From assembly GCA_964536465.1 (NCBI GenBank), contig CAZHXQ010000015.1, positions 1 through 29,081 on the forward strand: DNA of 29,081 bases, read 5' to 3'. Origin of the DNA: Mesolinea sp964536465 (GTDB lineage Bacteria; Chloroflexota; Anaerolineae; Anaerolineales; Anaerolineaceae). Positions 1 through 7,390 of this stretch are shown one piece after another; the first letter of the stretch is position 1; every line of letters begins with the position of its first letter. The notes under the pieces are model-generated. The model ran no database searches and was not told where the DNA came from. It saw nothing but the letters and a program-made list of their open reading frames with translations. Made by a program: the position numbers and the translations under genes.

Positions 1-22
1 CAGACGTGTGCTCTTCCGATCT
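1..22 (+). other. Illumina adapter remnant (not genomic)
   Basis: These 22 bases match the 3' end of the Illumina TruSeq read-2 adapter, which ends in CTCTTCCGATCT, as known from library chemistry. Genomic sequence starts at 23, where the cysS reading frame begins. A GTG inside the adapter (8-10) happens to be in frame with cysS and would give a false start adding five residues (MLFRS). Confidence 0.96.
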
Positions 23-778
23 CTGGGTGAGCAGATCGATATTCACGGTGGTGGAAACGATCTGATTTTCCCGCATCACGAGAATGAAATCGCCCAAACT
101 GAGTCGATAACCGGCAAACCTTTCGCCCGCTACTGGATGCACAATGGCATGATGGGTCTGAAAGACGACAAAATGTCGAAGTCAGCAGACAATATGATCA
201 CGATTGACCAATTTCTCAGCGAGCATCCCGGTGATGTCATGCGCCTTTGGGTCTTAAATGGCTCTTACCGCAGCCCCCTGACCTACAACCAGGAAGTCAT
301 CGCCCAAACCACTCAGGCTTACAAGCGCCTGCTCAGTGCCAAAAAGGAGGCCTTACCCGGCGCACAAGGCTTGCCTGAAAGCGACCAAAACCAACTGGAA
401 GAAGCTGTGGAAAGCGCCCGCCAGGCTTTTATTGCAGCCATGGATGACGACTTCAATACAGCTCTGGCAATGGCATCCATCCACGAATTGGTCAAGATCA
501 TCAATCAGGCACGCGCCGATGGTGCCACCGCGGTCCAACTTGAGAAAGCGCAGACAGTCTTTAACGAACTGACCGGCACGCTCGGTTTAGTCTTACAGGA
601 AGAGAGTCCTGCAGGAAGCTCAGCAGACGCCTTCATCGATTTGTTGGTCCGCCTGCGTCAGGAACTGCGAGCCGAGAAGAATTGGTCTATGTCGGATAAA
701 ATCCGCGATGAACTGAAAGATCTGGGCGTGATTATGGAAGACAGCAAAGACAGTACCACCTGGAGCTGGGAGAGCTGA
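23..778 (+). CDS. cysS: Cysteine--tRNA ligase, 5'-truncated (C-terminal ~251 residues)
   Basis: Cysteinyl-tRNA synthetase charges tRNA-Cys with cysteine in the cytoplasm using ATP. Two class I features are visible. Near the start is the GGGNDLIFPHHENE segment, whose HHENE part carries His and Glu zinc ligands in this family. The KMSKS loop (DDKMSKSADN) follows at about bases 166-195. The rest is the helical anticodon-binding and C-terminal region, including a WSMSDKIRDEL segment typical of CysS. The family is usually about 460-500 residues, so roughly the first half, with the HIGH motif and first zinc Cys, is missing because the contig begins here. Any start codon before base 23 is adapter. 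The stop TGA overlaps the next gene's ATG by one base (TGATG), so cysS and rlmB are probably co-transcribed and translationally coupled. Confidence 0.96.
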   Translation: MGEQIDIHGGGNDLIFPHHENEIAQTESITGKPFARYWMHNGMMGLKDDKMSKSADNMITIDQFLSEHPGDVMRLWVLNGSYRSPLTYNQEVIAQTTQAYKRLLSAKKEALPGAQGLPESDQNQLEEAVESARQAFIAAMDDDFNTALAMASIHELVKIINQARADGATAVQLEKAQTVFNELTGTLGLVLQEESPAGSSADAFIDLLVRLRQELRAEKNWSMSDKIRDELKDLGVIMEDSKDSTTWSWES

Positions 779-1512
779 TGAAAGAATGGCTCACCGGACG
801 AAATCCGGTTTACGAGAGCCTGCGGGCCAGGCGACGTCATTTTTTCACCCTGCTGGTACAGCAGGATCTGCGCATCGAAGGCAGGCTGAAGGATATCGTT
901 GAGTACGCCAGAGGGTACAACCTTCCGGTGAGGATGGCCAATAAGCAACAGTTAGGCCAAATTGACTACCACCATCAGGGTGTCGCGCTGGAAGCCAGTG
1001 AGTACCCTTATGTCGCCCTGGAAGATTTAATCATTCACTCGCAGGAGCAGGGCGAGCCGCCCTTTTTTCTCCTGCTCGATCTGATCCAGGATCCGCAAAA
1101 CCTTGGTTCGCTGCTGCGAACAGCGGAATTGATGCAAGTCCATGGCGTCATTATGCCTTCCTCCAAGGCTGCCCAGGTGACACCGGCTGTTGTAAACGCT
1201 TCATCAGGGGCAACCGAGCACCTTCTCATCGTTCAATACAACCTGGTTCAGGCCATCCAACGCTTGAAAGAACTCGATTTGTGGGTGTACGGGTTGGAAG
1301 CCTACCAGCAGTCCAGGACGCCCGACCAACTGAACCTGAAAGGCGGAGTGGCGCTGGTCGTGGGTAACGAGGGCGAAGGCTTGAGGAAATTGGTTCGCAA
1401 GAACTGCCACGAAATCATGCGCCTGCCACAATATGGGCAGATCGATTCTCTCAATGCTGCTGTTGCGGGCTCAATCGCGCTCTACCTGGCGCGCCAGGCT
1501 CGTGCTGAGTAA
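778..1512 (+). CDS. rlmB: 23S rRNA (guanosine-2'-O-)-methyltransferase RlmB, TrmH/SpoU family
   Basis: SPOUT-class methyltransferase that uses SAM to methylate a ribose 2'-OH; RlmB acts on G2251 of 23S rRNA. The N-terminal substrate-binding domain (about residues 1-80) opens with WLTGRNPVYESL, the usual RlmB start. The knotted catalytic domain has the three SpoU motifs: DLIQDPQNLGSLLRTAE (about 98-114), VVGNEGEGL, and LPQYGQIDSLNAAVAGSIAL near the C-terminus, which forms the SAM-binding knot. At 244 residues it is full length. The ATG overlaps the cysS stop by one base, and cysS-rlmB adjacency is common in bacteria, which supports RlmB over other SpoU enzymes. A second SpoU gene lies at 5227-6021, so exact substrates are inferred. 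Confidence 0.93.
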   Translation: MKEWLTGRNPVYESLRARRRHFFTLLVQQDLRIEGRLKDIVEYARGYNLPVRMANKQQLGQIDYHHQGVALEASEYPYVALEDLIIHSQEQGEPPFFLLLDLIQDPQNLGSLLRTAELMQVHGVIMPSSKAAQVTPAVVNASSGATEHLLIVQYNLVQAIQRLKELDLWVYGLEAYQQSRTPDQLNLKGGVALVVGNEGEGLRKLVRKNCHEIMRLPQYGQIDSLNAAVAGSIALYLARQARAE

Positions 1513-1513
1513 A

Positions 1514-2047
1514 TTAGAGTAAAACCACCATGAAGACCCACAGGACGATCATAATCAGGCACAAGAAAAAACGGATGATGGCAGCGGTACCGTAACCAAA
1601 CGCCAAGGCCTTGGTGCTTTCCCAGGCCTTTTCGTAATTCTTTTCCTGACGAAAGTATTCAAATAAAAACAGTGCCCCCAGTGACAATGCCAGCCCGCCC
1701 AAAGGAGTAAAGGCAATCCCCCCTACGACCATGATGACCATAGTCAGCAGAATCTCCCACCAGGGGACGCCCTTCTTACGGGTCTTCGAGGCTCCCAAAA
1801 TATTGTCCAGCAGAGAGCCGACCAGCATGATCAAGGTATTAACAACGAAGATGGCAATCGTCAAACCAAACTGCCAGCCTTCGTGGCTTTTATTAAATCC
1901 GACAAAGATTACCCAGATTAACTGCCCAATCCAGGCCACGGTAAGCCCCGGAAAGAAAACCAGGACCAATCCCACCAGACCGACCAAGTTGATCAGAGCG
2001 CAAACAACCAGCACAAGGTAATAAACCCAATCCGGACCGACGCTCAT
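1514..2047 (-). CDS. DUF456 family membrane protein
   Basis: A 177-residue hydrophobic protein with the DUF456 pattern: two N-terminal membrane segments (about 7-32 and 36-50), then segments around 60-80, 98-128 (a glycine-rich pair) and 150-177. The soluble loop LDNILGASKTRKKG between the halves resembles the family's conserved loop. Molecular function is unknown for the family. Its ATG overlaps the serS stop in an ATGA junction (2044-2047), so it is the second gene of a serS operon and is probably translated by coupling. It ends one base from the end of rlmB on the other strand, a tail-to-tail arrangement with no room for a separate terminator. Confidence 0.85.
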   Translation of the reverse strand: MSVGPDWVYYLVLVVCALINLVGLVGLVLVFFPGLTVAWIGQLIWVIFVGFNKSHEGWQFGLTIAIFVVNTLIMLVGSLLDNILGASKTRKKGVPWWEILLTMVIMVVGGIAFTPLGGLALSLGALFLFEYFRQEKNYEKAWESTKALAFGYGTAAIIRFFLCLIMIVLWVFMVVLL

Positions 2048-3315
2048 TTTCGAATCACCTCAACCCCGCCCATGAGCGGTTTCAGCACCTCAGGGATGAC
2101 GATGCTGCCGTCCTGCTGCTGATAGTTTTCCATCACCGCTATCAGCGTGCGGGGCAAACCCAGCCCTGAGCCATTCAGCGTGTTGACAAACTGCAGACCC
2201 GAGCCATCTGCCGGGCGGTACTTGATGTTGGCTCTCCTGGCCTGGAATTGACCAATATTGGAAACAGAAGAGACTTCCAGCCACTCCTGGGTACCAGGCG
2301 CCCAGACTTCCACATCATAAGTCTTGTGTGAGCCGAAACTAAGGTCACCGGTAGACTGCAACAGCACGCGGTAGGTCAGCCCCAGCCCCTCGCAAGTGGC
2401 ACAGGCATCCGCGACCATGTTGTCCAGTTCCGTGTTCGCGTTCTCAGGCAGGCAATACTTGTACATCTCAACCTTATCAAACTGGTGTCCCCGTTTAATA
2501 CCGCGCACATCGCGGCCGGCACTCATTTTTTCGCGGCGGAAGCAGGCCGTATAAGCGGTCATGTTTAGAGGCAGGTCGGCTTCTTCCACAACCTCACCCA
2601 TCATGATACCCGTCAACGGTACTTCGGCAGTCGGCACCCACCAAAAATCCTCTTCGTGGTCGCGGTAAAGGTTGTCAGCAAATTTGGGTAACTGACCCGA
2701 AGCAAACATGACCTCTTCCCGCACCATCCAGGGAGGGTAAAACTCGCGATAGCCCTGGCGGATGTGCAAATCCAGCATCCAAAAGATGAGCGCTCGCTCC
2801 AAACGCGCGCCGGCACCCTCCAGCACGTAGAAACGTGTGCCAGACAATTTCACGCCAGCCTCAAAATTGATGATGCCCAGATCGGGGCCTAACTCCCAGT
2901 GAGGTTTAGGCACAAAATTGAAGGTCTTTTTCTCACCCACTGTGCGGACCACCACGTTATCCTTATCATCCACACCGATCGGCACGTCTTCATCCGGGAT
3001 GTTGGGAAGGGAGGCTAACTGGTCAACTAAACTTGATTCAACCGCTTTCAACTCTCCATCCAGTGAGTCGATTTCCTCACCCAGGGCGCGCATGGACTCG
3101 ATTTTGATCTGGCGCTGTTCCTTGTCTTTCATGCGTCCGATCTCCTTGGAAACTGCGTTTCTTTCCGCTTTTTTGCTTTCCACATCCAAAATCAAGGCCC
3201 GGCGCTGATCATCGAGCTGGAGTATTTCATCAATGACTTCAGTCTCGGTGTGGCGTCTGCGCAAACCTTCCTTGACCAGCTCGGTCTGTTCTCGAATCAA
3301 TTTTATGTCTAACAT
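2044..3315 (-). CDS. serS: Serine--tRNA ligase
   Basis: Seryl-tRNA synthetase (class II) charges tRNA-Ser, and tRNA-Sec if present. The N-terminal long coiled coil (about residues 25-100, rich in Glu/Lys/Arg) is the tRNA-binding arm. The catalytic core shows motif 2 (FRREKMSAGRDVRG, then KRGHQFDKVEM) and motif 3 (GSGLGLPRTLIAVMENYQ). The end IPEVLKPLMGG is typical. An upstream in-frame ATG at 3366 would add 17 residues, but the ATG at 3315 gives MLDIKLIREQ, the standard SerS start, and is preceded by AGAGG at normal spacing, so 3315 is chosen. Length is then 423 residues, normal for the family. A weak -10-like TACAAT lies at 3354-3349. No T-box leader motif is visible upstream. DUF456 follows with an ATGA overlap. 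Confidence 0.96.
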   Translation of the reverse strand: MLDIKLIREQTELVKEGLRRRHTETEVIDEILQLDDQRRALILDVESKKAERNAVSKEIGRMKDKEQRQIKIESMRALGEEIDSLDGELKAVESSLVDQLASLPNIPDEDVPIGVDDKDNVVVRTVGEKKTFNFVPKPHWELGPDLGIINFEAGVKLSGTRFYVLEGAGARLERALIFWMLDLHIRQGYREFYPPWMVREEVMFASGQLPKFADNLYRDHEEDFWWVPTAEVPLTGIMMGEVVEEADLPLNMTAYTACFRREKMSAGRDVRGIKRGHQFDKVEMYKYCLPENANTELDNMVADACATCEGLGLTYRVLLQSTGDLSFGSHKTYDVEVWAPGTQEWLEVSSVSNIGQFQARRANIKYRPADGSGLQFVNTLNGSGLGLPRTLIAVMENYQQQDGSIVIPEVLKPLMGGVEVIRK

Positions 3316-3575
3316 GCTGACCTCTGCAGTAGTGTATTCCTGCACCCAATTGTACCCCCAAGCCAAAGGTTAAATCGGTGCCGGTAAACCAAGATGCCAA
3401 AAAAACAGGCAGTCTTACTGTCAGACAGACGCGAAGATGCTATCTGATCGTCCGATTTTTGCTAAACACTGGCATGGGCTTATAAGTGGGTTTTTTGTTT
3501 ACGAACCAGCGGATAGCGGGTAAGTAAGTGAAGAAAAATAAATGCACTGCCACAGGGCAATGCATTTGCTAAATA

Positions 3576-3598
3576 GGAGGGAATGAAACCCTCCTTTT
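3576..3598. terminator. Stem-loop downstream of the DUF4282 gene
   Basis: GGAGGG (3576-3581) and CCCTCC (3589-3594) form a perfect 6-bp stem with a 7-base loop. Four Ts follow on the + strand and TATTT follows on the - strand. It lies 20 bp past the end of the DUF4282 gene and before serS, so its likely job is ending the minus-strand DUF4282 transcript. A second imperfect hairpin (about 3540-3567, arms AAATGCAC.TGCC and GGCA.ATGCATTT) lies next to it. The rest of 3316-3613 holds only the probable serS promoter and a short palindrome (3418-3428). Confidence 0.6.
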
Positions 3599-3613
3599 CC
3601 TCTGACTGAATCT

Positions 3614-3910
3614 TTATCCGTTGACCAGCTTGTCCTTGATTGCGACCAGGTTTTGATGAATCTCAAAAAGAACGATCAACAATTCTGCGTAAACCCTGGA
3701 AACCAGGATCCCTAAGATTATCACTATTGGACCAGCAATCAGTCCGCCCAGCGCCGGAGCGATACTTCCCTGTTGAAAGGCGTTAATAATGCCGCCAAAG
3801 AGGGCGACCACCCCGCCGATAACTGAAAAGGCGATGCCAATATAAAACAGGATTTTGATGATCACAGGGGTGATCATCTTATCAAAATTTAAAAGTGAGC
3901 GTAAGTTCAT
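3614..3910 (-). CDS. DUF4282-like small membrane protein
   Basis: A 98-residue protein with a short N-terminal segment (NLRSLLNFDKMITPVIIKILFYIG) leading into one membrane helix (about 15-43). A Gly/Ala-rich loop follows, then a second helix (about 55-75), then an amphipathic tail (LLIVLFEIHQNLVAIKDKL). This two-helix layout with a FDKMITP entry and an (I/V)xRIxxEhhhhhFxIhxNL-like tail fits DUF4282, a family of unknown function. The start is well supported: GGAGG lies 6 bases before the ATG, and a TTGAAA/TATAAT promoter lies upstream. It appears to be a single-gene transcript ended by the stem-loop at 3576-3598. Confidence 0.8.
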   Translation of the reverse strand: MNLRSLLNFDKMITPVIIKILFYIGIAFSVIGGVVALFGGIINAFQQGSIAPALGGLIAGPIVIILGILVSRVYAELLIVLFEIHQNLVAIKDKLVNG

Positions 3911-3941
3911 GATTTCCTCCAGGAATACTTATATTAAAACA

Positions 3942-3972
3942 ATTATACACGAACGGACAGAGGATTTTTCAA
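3942..3972 (-). promoter_or_regulatory. Promoter of the DUF4282 gene
   Basis: On the minus strand, TTGAAA (3972-3967) and TATAAT (3947-3942) are separated by 19 bp. Transcription would start near 3935, giving a leader of about 25 nt that contains the GGAGG ribosome site. Spacing is slightly long, but both boxes are close to the sigma-70 consensus. Confidence 0.6.
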
Positions 3973-3994
3973 AAAACTGAGATTCGTACAAGCC

Positions 3995-4522
3995 TTAAGA
4001 TCTTTTTTCAGCGAAAAATCGCGGAGTAAAACGTAAGTCAAAAAACAGGTCAATCAAACTGTGATGATACGGCAGAAAGTCGCCCTTCTCAATCAGCGCG
4101 TGAATGCACTCCGCGTCAGCCCAGCTTACCTGCGTGACCTCCTCGGGCTGCAGCCGCAGCTTATCAAGCTCGAGGTCAAGCTCTATCAGGTAAATATCGT
4201 CGAAGCCTCTTTCAAAATTGAACGTGAACGCTGGCCGAACCTGACTCAGGTCGGTCACAATCCCTAATTCTTCCGCCAGCTCTCGCTGGGCCGCCTGCCA
4301 GCTCAAATCGCCTTTTTGCGCGGCCCCTCCAACGCTGACATCCCACAGCCCAGGCCAAAGAAGCTTGTTTTTACTGCGCAGCTGAATTAACATTTGCCCT
4401 GCTCGGTTGAACACACAAATGTGCACTACCAGGTGGTAGCGCCCCGGGGGTAATTTTTGACCACGCTCAATGGTTTCACCTGTTGGGATGCGGTCTCGGT
4501 CATAGAGATCAAATAATTCCAT
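3995..4522 (-). CDS. Nudix hydrolase, isopentenyl-diphosphate-isomerase-like subgroup
   Basis: Nudix enzymes cleave nucleoside diphosphates linked to other groups; the substrate here is unknown. The Nudix box is clear: GAAQKGD then QRELAEELGI, with the first Glu of the GX5E element replaced by Asp and the RExxEEx(G) core intact. The context WPGLWDVSVGG and the start MELFDLYDRDRIPTGETIERG match the group annotated as NUDIX or IPP-isomerase-like proteins. An ATG at 4555 would add 11 residues, but it lies within the probable -10 box (4559-4554). The ATG at 4522 has GAGG about 6 bases upstream, so 4522 is chosen, giving 175 residues. It is divergent from the phosphoesterase gene. Confidence 0.88.
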   Translation of the reverse strand: MELFDLYDRDRIPTGETIERGQKLPPGRYHLVVHICVFNRAGQMLIQLRSKNKLLWPGLWDVSVGGAAQKGDLSWQAAQRELAEELGIVTDLSQVRPAFTFNFERGFDDIYLIELDLELDKLRLQPEEVTQVSWADAECIHALIEKGDFLPYHHSLIDLFFDLRFTPRFFAEKRS

Positions 4523-4553
4523 TTTGCCTCGTTGATTGTTGCAGGGTGTGCTC

Positions 4554-4562
4554 ATTCTATCA
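4554..4562 (-). promoter_or_regulatory. Extended -10 promoter of the Nudix gene
   Basis: On the minus strand TGATAGAAT (4562-4554) is an extended -10 element (TGn plus TAGAAT, one base from TATAAT). The start of transcription would be near 4547, downstream of the alternative ATG at 4555. This is the main reason for preferring the start at 4522. No clear -35 is visible, as expected for an extended -10 promoter. Confidence 0.5.
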
Positions 4563-4618
4563 CTGGCCGGAGACCTTAATAGCCTGATCTCGAAAAATGG
4601 ATTTCACTCGAACCCTTC

Positions 4619-4627
4619 TGATATAAT
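4619..4627 (+). promoter_or_regulatory. Extended -10 promoter, leaderless arrangement, for the phosphoesterase gene
   Basis: TGATATAAT (4619-4627) is a perfect extended -10 element. The ATG of the next gene starts at 4635, with 7 bases between box and codon, so transcription should begin at or next to the A of the start codon and leave no room for a Shine-Dalgarno site. Confidence 0.6.
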
Positions 4628-4634
4628 CGCGGTC

Positions 4635-5210
4635 ATGTCGAAAAACCACAAAATAGCCATTCTCTCGGACACCCACGTGGGTGATCGGGTCAGCCAGCTC
4701 AATCCGGCTTTATTCAGCGCCCTCCAGGATGAGAAGCCTGACCAAATTTTGCACGCGGGCGATGTCTGTACCCCTGAGGCGATTGCCCAACTCGAGACCA
4801 TCGCGCCGACGCTGGTCGTGCAGGGCAATCGCGATTGGTTTCTCGGCTACAAGCCGCCCAAGGATGTGCACCTGGAGATTCATGGTCTCAAAATCGCCCT
4901 GGCCCACGGTCACTTCAGCATCTGGCATTGGTTTTGGAATTATGTGCACCTCTTTCTCACCCGAAAAGGGCAGGATCACCGCTTTTATCAGGAAAAGCTG
5001 GCTAGGTACTACCCTGACGCAGACGTTATTGTCTTCGGACATCTGCACTATCCCTACAGAGAGGTCAGGGATGGCAAGCTATACCTTAACCCGGGGGCTG
5101 GCTACCCCGAGTGGCGCAACAACTACCGCCCTGGCTACATGATCCTGGACATAAAGCCAGATGGCAGTTACACCACGGTGCTGAAATACACTAACCCCCA
5201 AGCCGATTGA
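4635..5210 (+). CDS. YfcE/MJ0936-type metallophosphoesterase
   Basis: Calcineurin-like phosphodiesterase of the small YfcE class, which hydrolyses phosphodiesters with two bound metals; the physiological substrate is not known. Metal-binding motifs in order: SDTH (Asp12, His14), HAGD (Asp43), GNRD (Asn65), AHGH, and GHLHYP. Arg66 stands where many relatives have Cys or His (GNCD, GNHD). The C-terminal LYLNPGAGYPEWRNNYRPGYMILD matches the family's LINPGS-type end. A longer reading from 4536 is in frame, but it would start upstream of the -10 box at 4622-4627 and overlap the Nudix gene, so the ATG at 4635 (191 residues) is chosen. There is no ribosome-binding site, consistent with a leaderless mRNA. 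Confidence 0.88.
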   Translation: MSKNHKIAILSDTHVGDRVSQLNPALFSALQDEKPDQILHAGDVCTPEAIAQLETIAPTLVVQGNRDWFLGYKPPKDVHLEIHGLKIALAHGHFSIWHWFWNYVHLFLTRKGQDHRFYQEKLARYYPDADVIVFGHLHYPYREVRDGKLYLNPGAGYPEWRNNYRPGYMILDIKPDGSYTTVLKYTNPQAD

Positions 5211-5214
5211 CCTG

Positions 5215-5220
5215 TATAAT
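5215..5220 (+). promoter_or_regulatory. -10 box, leaderless arrangement, for the SpoU gene at 5227
   Basis: A perfect TATAAT directly after the phosphoesterase stop (5208-5210), with TG just before it. The ATG follows after 6 bases (CACAGT), too close for a Shine-Dalgarno site. No good -35 is visible. Confidence 0.5.
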
Positions 5221-5226
5221 CACAGT

Positions 5227-6021
5227 ATGAGTGATCAACCTGCAATCCAATCTCCTCAGAACGCCAAAGTGCAGCTGGTTCGCGCGTTAATGAATCAGGG
5301 CAAGGCGCGTCTGAAAAACCAGGCTTTTGTTGCTGAGGGGGCGCGGCTTTTAGAAGACGGACTGCAGTCAAAGCTTCCAATTAAATTCGCTCTTCACAAA
5401 CAGACGCCATCCAACCGCGCCCTGCAGTTGCTTCGGGAATTGTTGGCTGCTGGGGTGGAGTTAAATGAAGTTGAAGACCAGCTTTTTGATTCACTCAGCG
5501 GGACAGAAAATTCACAGGGGGTACTGGCTGTATTTGAGATGAGACCGTTCACCTTGCCATCTGATCCGGATTTCCTGGTCGTGCCCGATCAATTGCGCGA
5601 CCCGGGCAACCTGGGTACAATCTTGCGATCAGCTGAAGCAGCCGGCGCGCAGGCTGTTTTACTGCCACCAGGAAACACAGACGCGTTCGCACCAAAAGTA
5701 GTACGCTCGGGCATGGGCGCGCATTTTCGCCTGCCGATCCAACACCTCCCCTGGGATATCATCGGCGGTTTGCTGGCAGGTTTGGTCGTTTTCCATGCCG
5801 ATATGCAGGGCACACAAATCTGTTGGCAGGCAAATTTCAACCAACCACTGGCACTCCTGATTGGAGGCGAAGCGGAAGGCATCAGCCCTGAAGGGGCCAG
5901 GCTGGCTACCTCGAGCGTTCGTATCCCCATGGTGGGTAAAACAGAATCGTTAAATGCGGCGGTGAGCGCCAGCCTGCTTATGTTTGAAGTCGCCCGCCAA
6001 CGTGGATTGGGGCAAGCATGA
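5227..6021 (+). CDS. SpoU/TrmH-family RNA 2'-O-methyltransferase
   Basis: Second SPOUT methyltransferase of the window, 264 residues. The N-terminal domain (about 1-105) opens QSPQNAKVQLVRAL and has FVAEGARLLEDGL, the pattern of the SpoU substrate-binding domain found in TsnR/YsgA-type proteins rather than RlmB. The catalytic domain shows DQLRDPGNLGTILRSAEAAGA (about 122-142), LLIGGEAEGI (about 215-224) and IPMVGKTESLNAAVSASLLMFE (about 238-259), the knot that binds SAM. The substrate is rRNA or tRNA ribose, position unknown. Its stop overlaps the DUF711 start (ATGA, 6018-6021), so the two form an operon. A leaderless start is likely. Confidence 0.88.
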   Translation: MSDQPAIQSPQNAKVQLVRALMNQGKARLKNQAFVAEGARLLEDGLQSKLPIKFALHKQTPSNRALQLLRELLAAGVELNEVEDQLFDSLSGTENSQGVLAVFEMRPFTLPSDPDFLVVPDQLRDPGNLGTILRSAEAAGAQAVLLPPGNTDAFAPKVVRSGMGAHFRLPIQHLPWDIIGGLLAGLVVFHADMQGTQICWQANFNQPLALLIGGEAEGISPEGARLATSSVRIPMVGKTESLNAAVSASLLMFEVARQRGLGQA

Positions 6022-7232
6022 AGATCCGTTCCATCACAGTTTTTTGCCAACCGGGCTTCCCTATCAATCGCCTGCTGCTGCAGAAGGTAGGCATTTTTGC
6101 GAATCACGCCCGCAAGTTATATCAGGACAAAGGCTTTGAGGTGCAGTCGCTGCGTCTGGCAACCCCGCCCTTCGAGCAATTCATCGCCCCGGTCGATCTG
6201 GCGGTAGCGGCTCAAGGCTATGCGATCGAGGCTCATGCCGATGGCTTTGAATACATTTCGCTGGGTCCAGCCTCCGCGGACACAAACGCCTGGCAGGCAA
6301 TCCCGGAAGCCCTTTCAAAAAGCGATCGCATCTTCATCAGCGCAAATCTCACCACCCCTGCTGGCGCGGTCAGTCTGGCAGCAGCCAGAGCCTGCGCGCA
6401 GACGATCGTACGGCTTTCTGGTTTGGAACCGGATGGTTTCGCGAATTTGCGTTTTTGCGCGCTGGCCAATGTGCCGGCGCACACGCCCTTCTTTCCTGCT
6501 GCCTACGCGCAGCTGGGCCGCCCGGTTTTCGCCCTGGCGTTAGAAGCAGCTGATCTGGCCTTGCAAGCCTTCAGCCACGCCCGCACACTCCAGGAGGCTT
6601 CCTCAAATCTCATCTCTGTGGTGGAAAGCCAGGCCAGACAGCTCGAAGAGATCGCTAACCATCTCAGCCAGATGTATGGCTACGAGTTCAAAGGGCTCGA
6701 CTTCACGCTGGCCCCCTTCCCCACTGAGACGGTTTCCATCGCTCGGGCTTTAGAGAACCTGGGGCTGGAGTCCTTTGGGCAATCCGGCAGTTTATTCACC
6801 TGCGCTTTTTTGACCCAGAGCCTCGATCAGGCTGTCTTCAAACGAACCGGTTTCAACGGACTGATGCTTCCTGTTCTTGAGGACAGTGGCCTGGCCACCA
6901 GCGCGTCTGACGGTCACTTGAGCCTGAGGGACCTGCTCTTGTTCTCTGCGGTCTGCGGCGCCGGGCTGGACGTGATCCCGCTGCCAGGAGACACCACTGC
7001 GGAGCAGCTGACACCCCTCCTGCTGGACCTGGCAGCCCTGTCTTTGCGCCTCAACAAACCCCTGACTGCCCGCCTGATGCCCATTCCGGGTAAAAAAGCC
7101 GGCCAGATGACCGCGTTCAACTTTGGCTATTTCGCCAACAGCCGCATCCTGTCAATCGACCAAGCCCCACTTTGGGGTAAATTGACCGCTAACGAAGACG
7201 TCGCGATCACCCCGCGAAAACCGCAACAATAA
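6018..7232 (+). CDS. DUF711 family protein
   Basis: A 404-residue protein that I place in DUF711 (UPF0210-like) from the start MKIRSITVFCQPG, the segment SANLTTPAG, the stretch GLDFTLAPFPTE, and SAVCGAGLDVIPLPGDTT near residue 316, which matches the family's conserved SVCGxGLDxxPLPGD-type motif. The family's molecular role is not established. The fold is soluble with no signal peptide or membrane segment. It starts within the stop of the SpoU gene (ATGA) and is probably translated by re-initiation. After it, 7233-7390 contains no gene or clear terminator that I can see. Confidence 0.85.
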   Translation: MKIRSITVFCQPGFPINRLLLQKVGIFANHARKLYQDKGFEVQSLRLATPPFEQFIAPVDLAVAAQGYAIEAHADGFEYISLGPASADTNAWQAIPEALSKSDRIFISANLTTPAGAVSLAAARACAQTIVRLSGLEPDGFANLRFCALANVPAHTPFFPAAYAQLGRPVFALALEAADLALQAFSHARTLQEASSNLISVVESQARQLEEIANHLSQMYGYEFKGLDFTLAPFPTETVSIARALENLGLESFGQSGSLFTCAFLTQSLDQAVFKRTGFNGLMLPVLEDSGLATSASDGHLSLRDLLLFSAVCGAGLDVIPLPGDTTAEQLTPLLLDLAALSLRLNKPLTARLMPIPGKKAGQMTAFNFGYFANSRILSIDQAPLWGKLTANEDVAITPRKPQQ

Positions 7233-7390
7233 GATTAAAAATCCGGGAAATTAGTCAAACGTCAGCGACCTTCATTCTGGGGAAGGTTAATGCACTCCAC
7301 CCGCGCGGAGTAGAGCCAATGGGCAATTCGGTCAAAGATATTTGGTGATTGAAGTGAATTTATTCCCTTATGACAACCTTCGACGTGGAT

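Noticed and set aside
3316..3613. T-box leader upstream of serS
   Set aside because: No T-box consensus, specifier loop or antiterminator-terminator pair was found on the minus strand; only a weak -10-like box and small hairpins.
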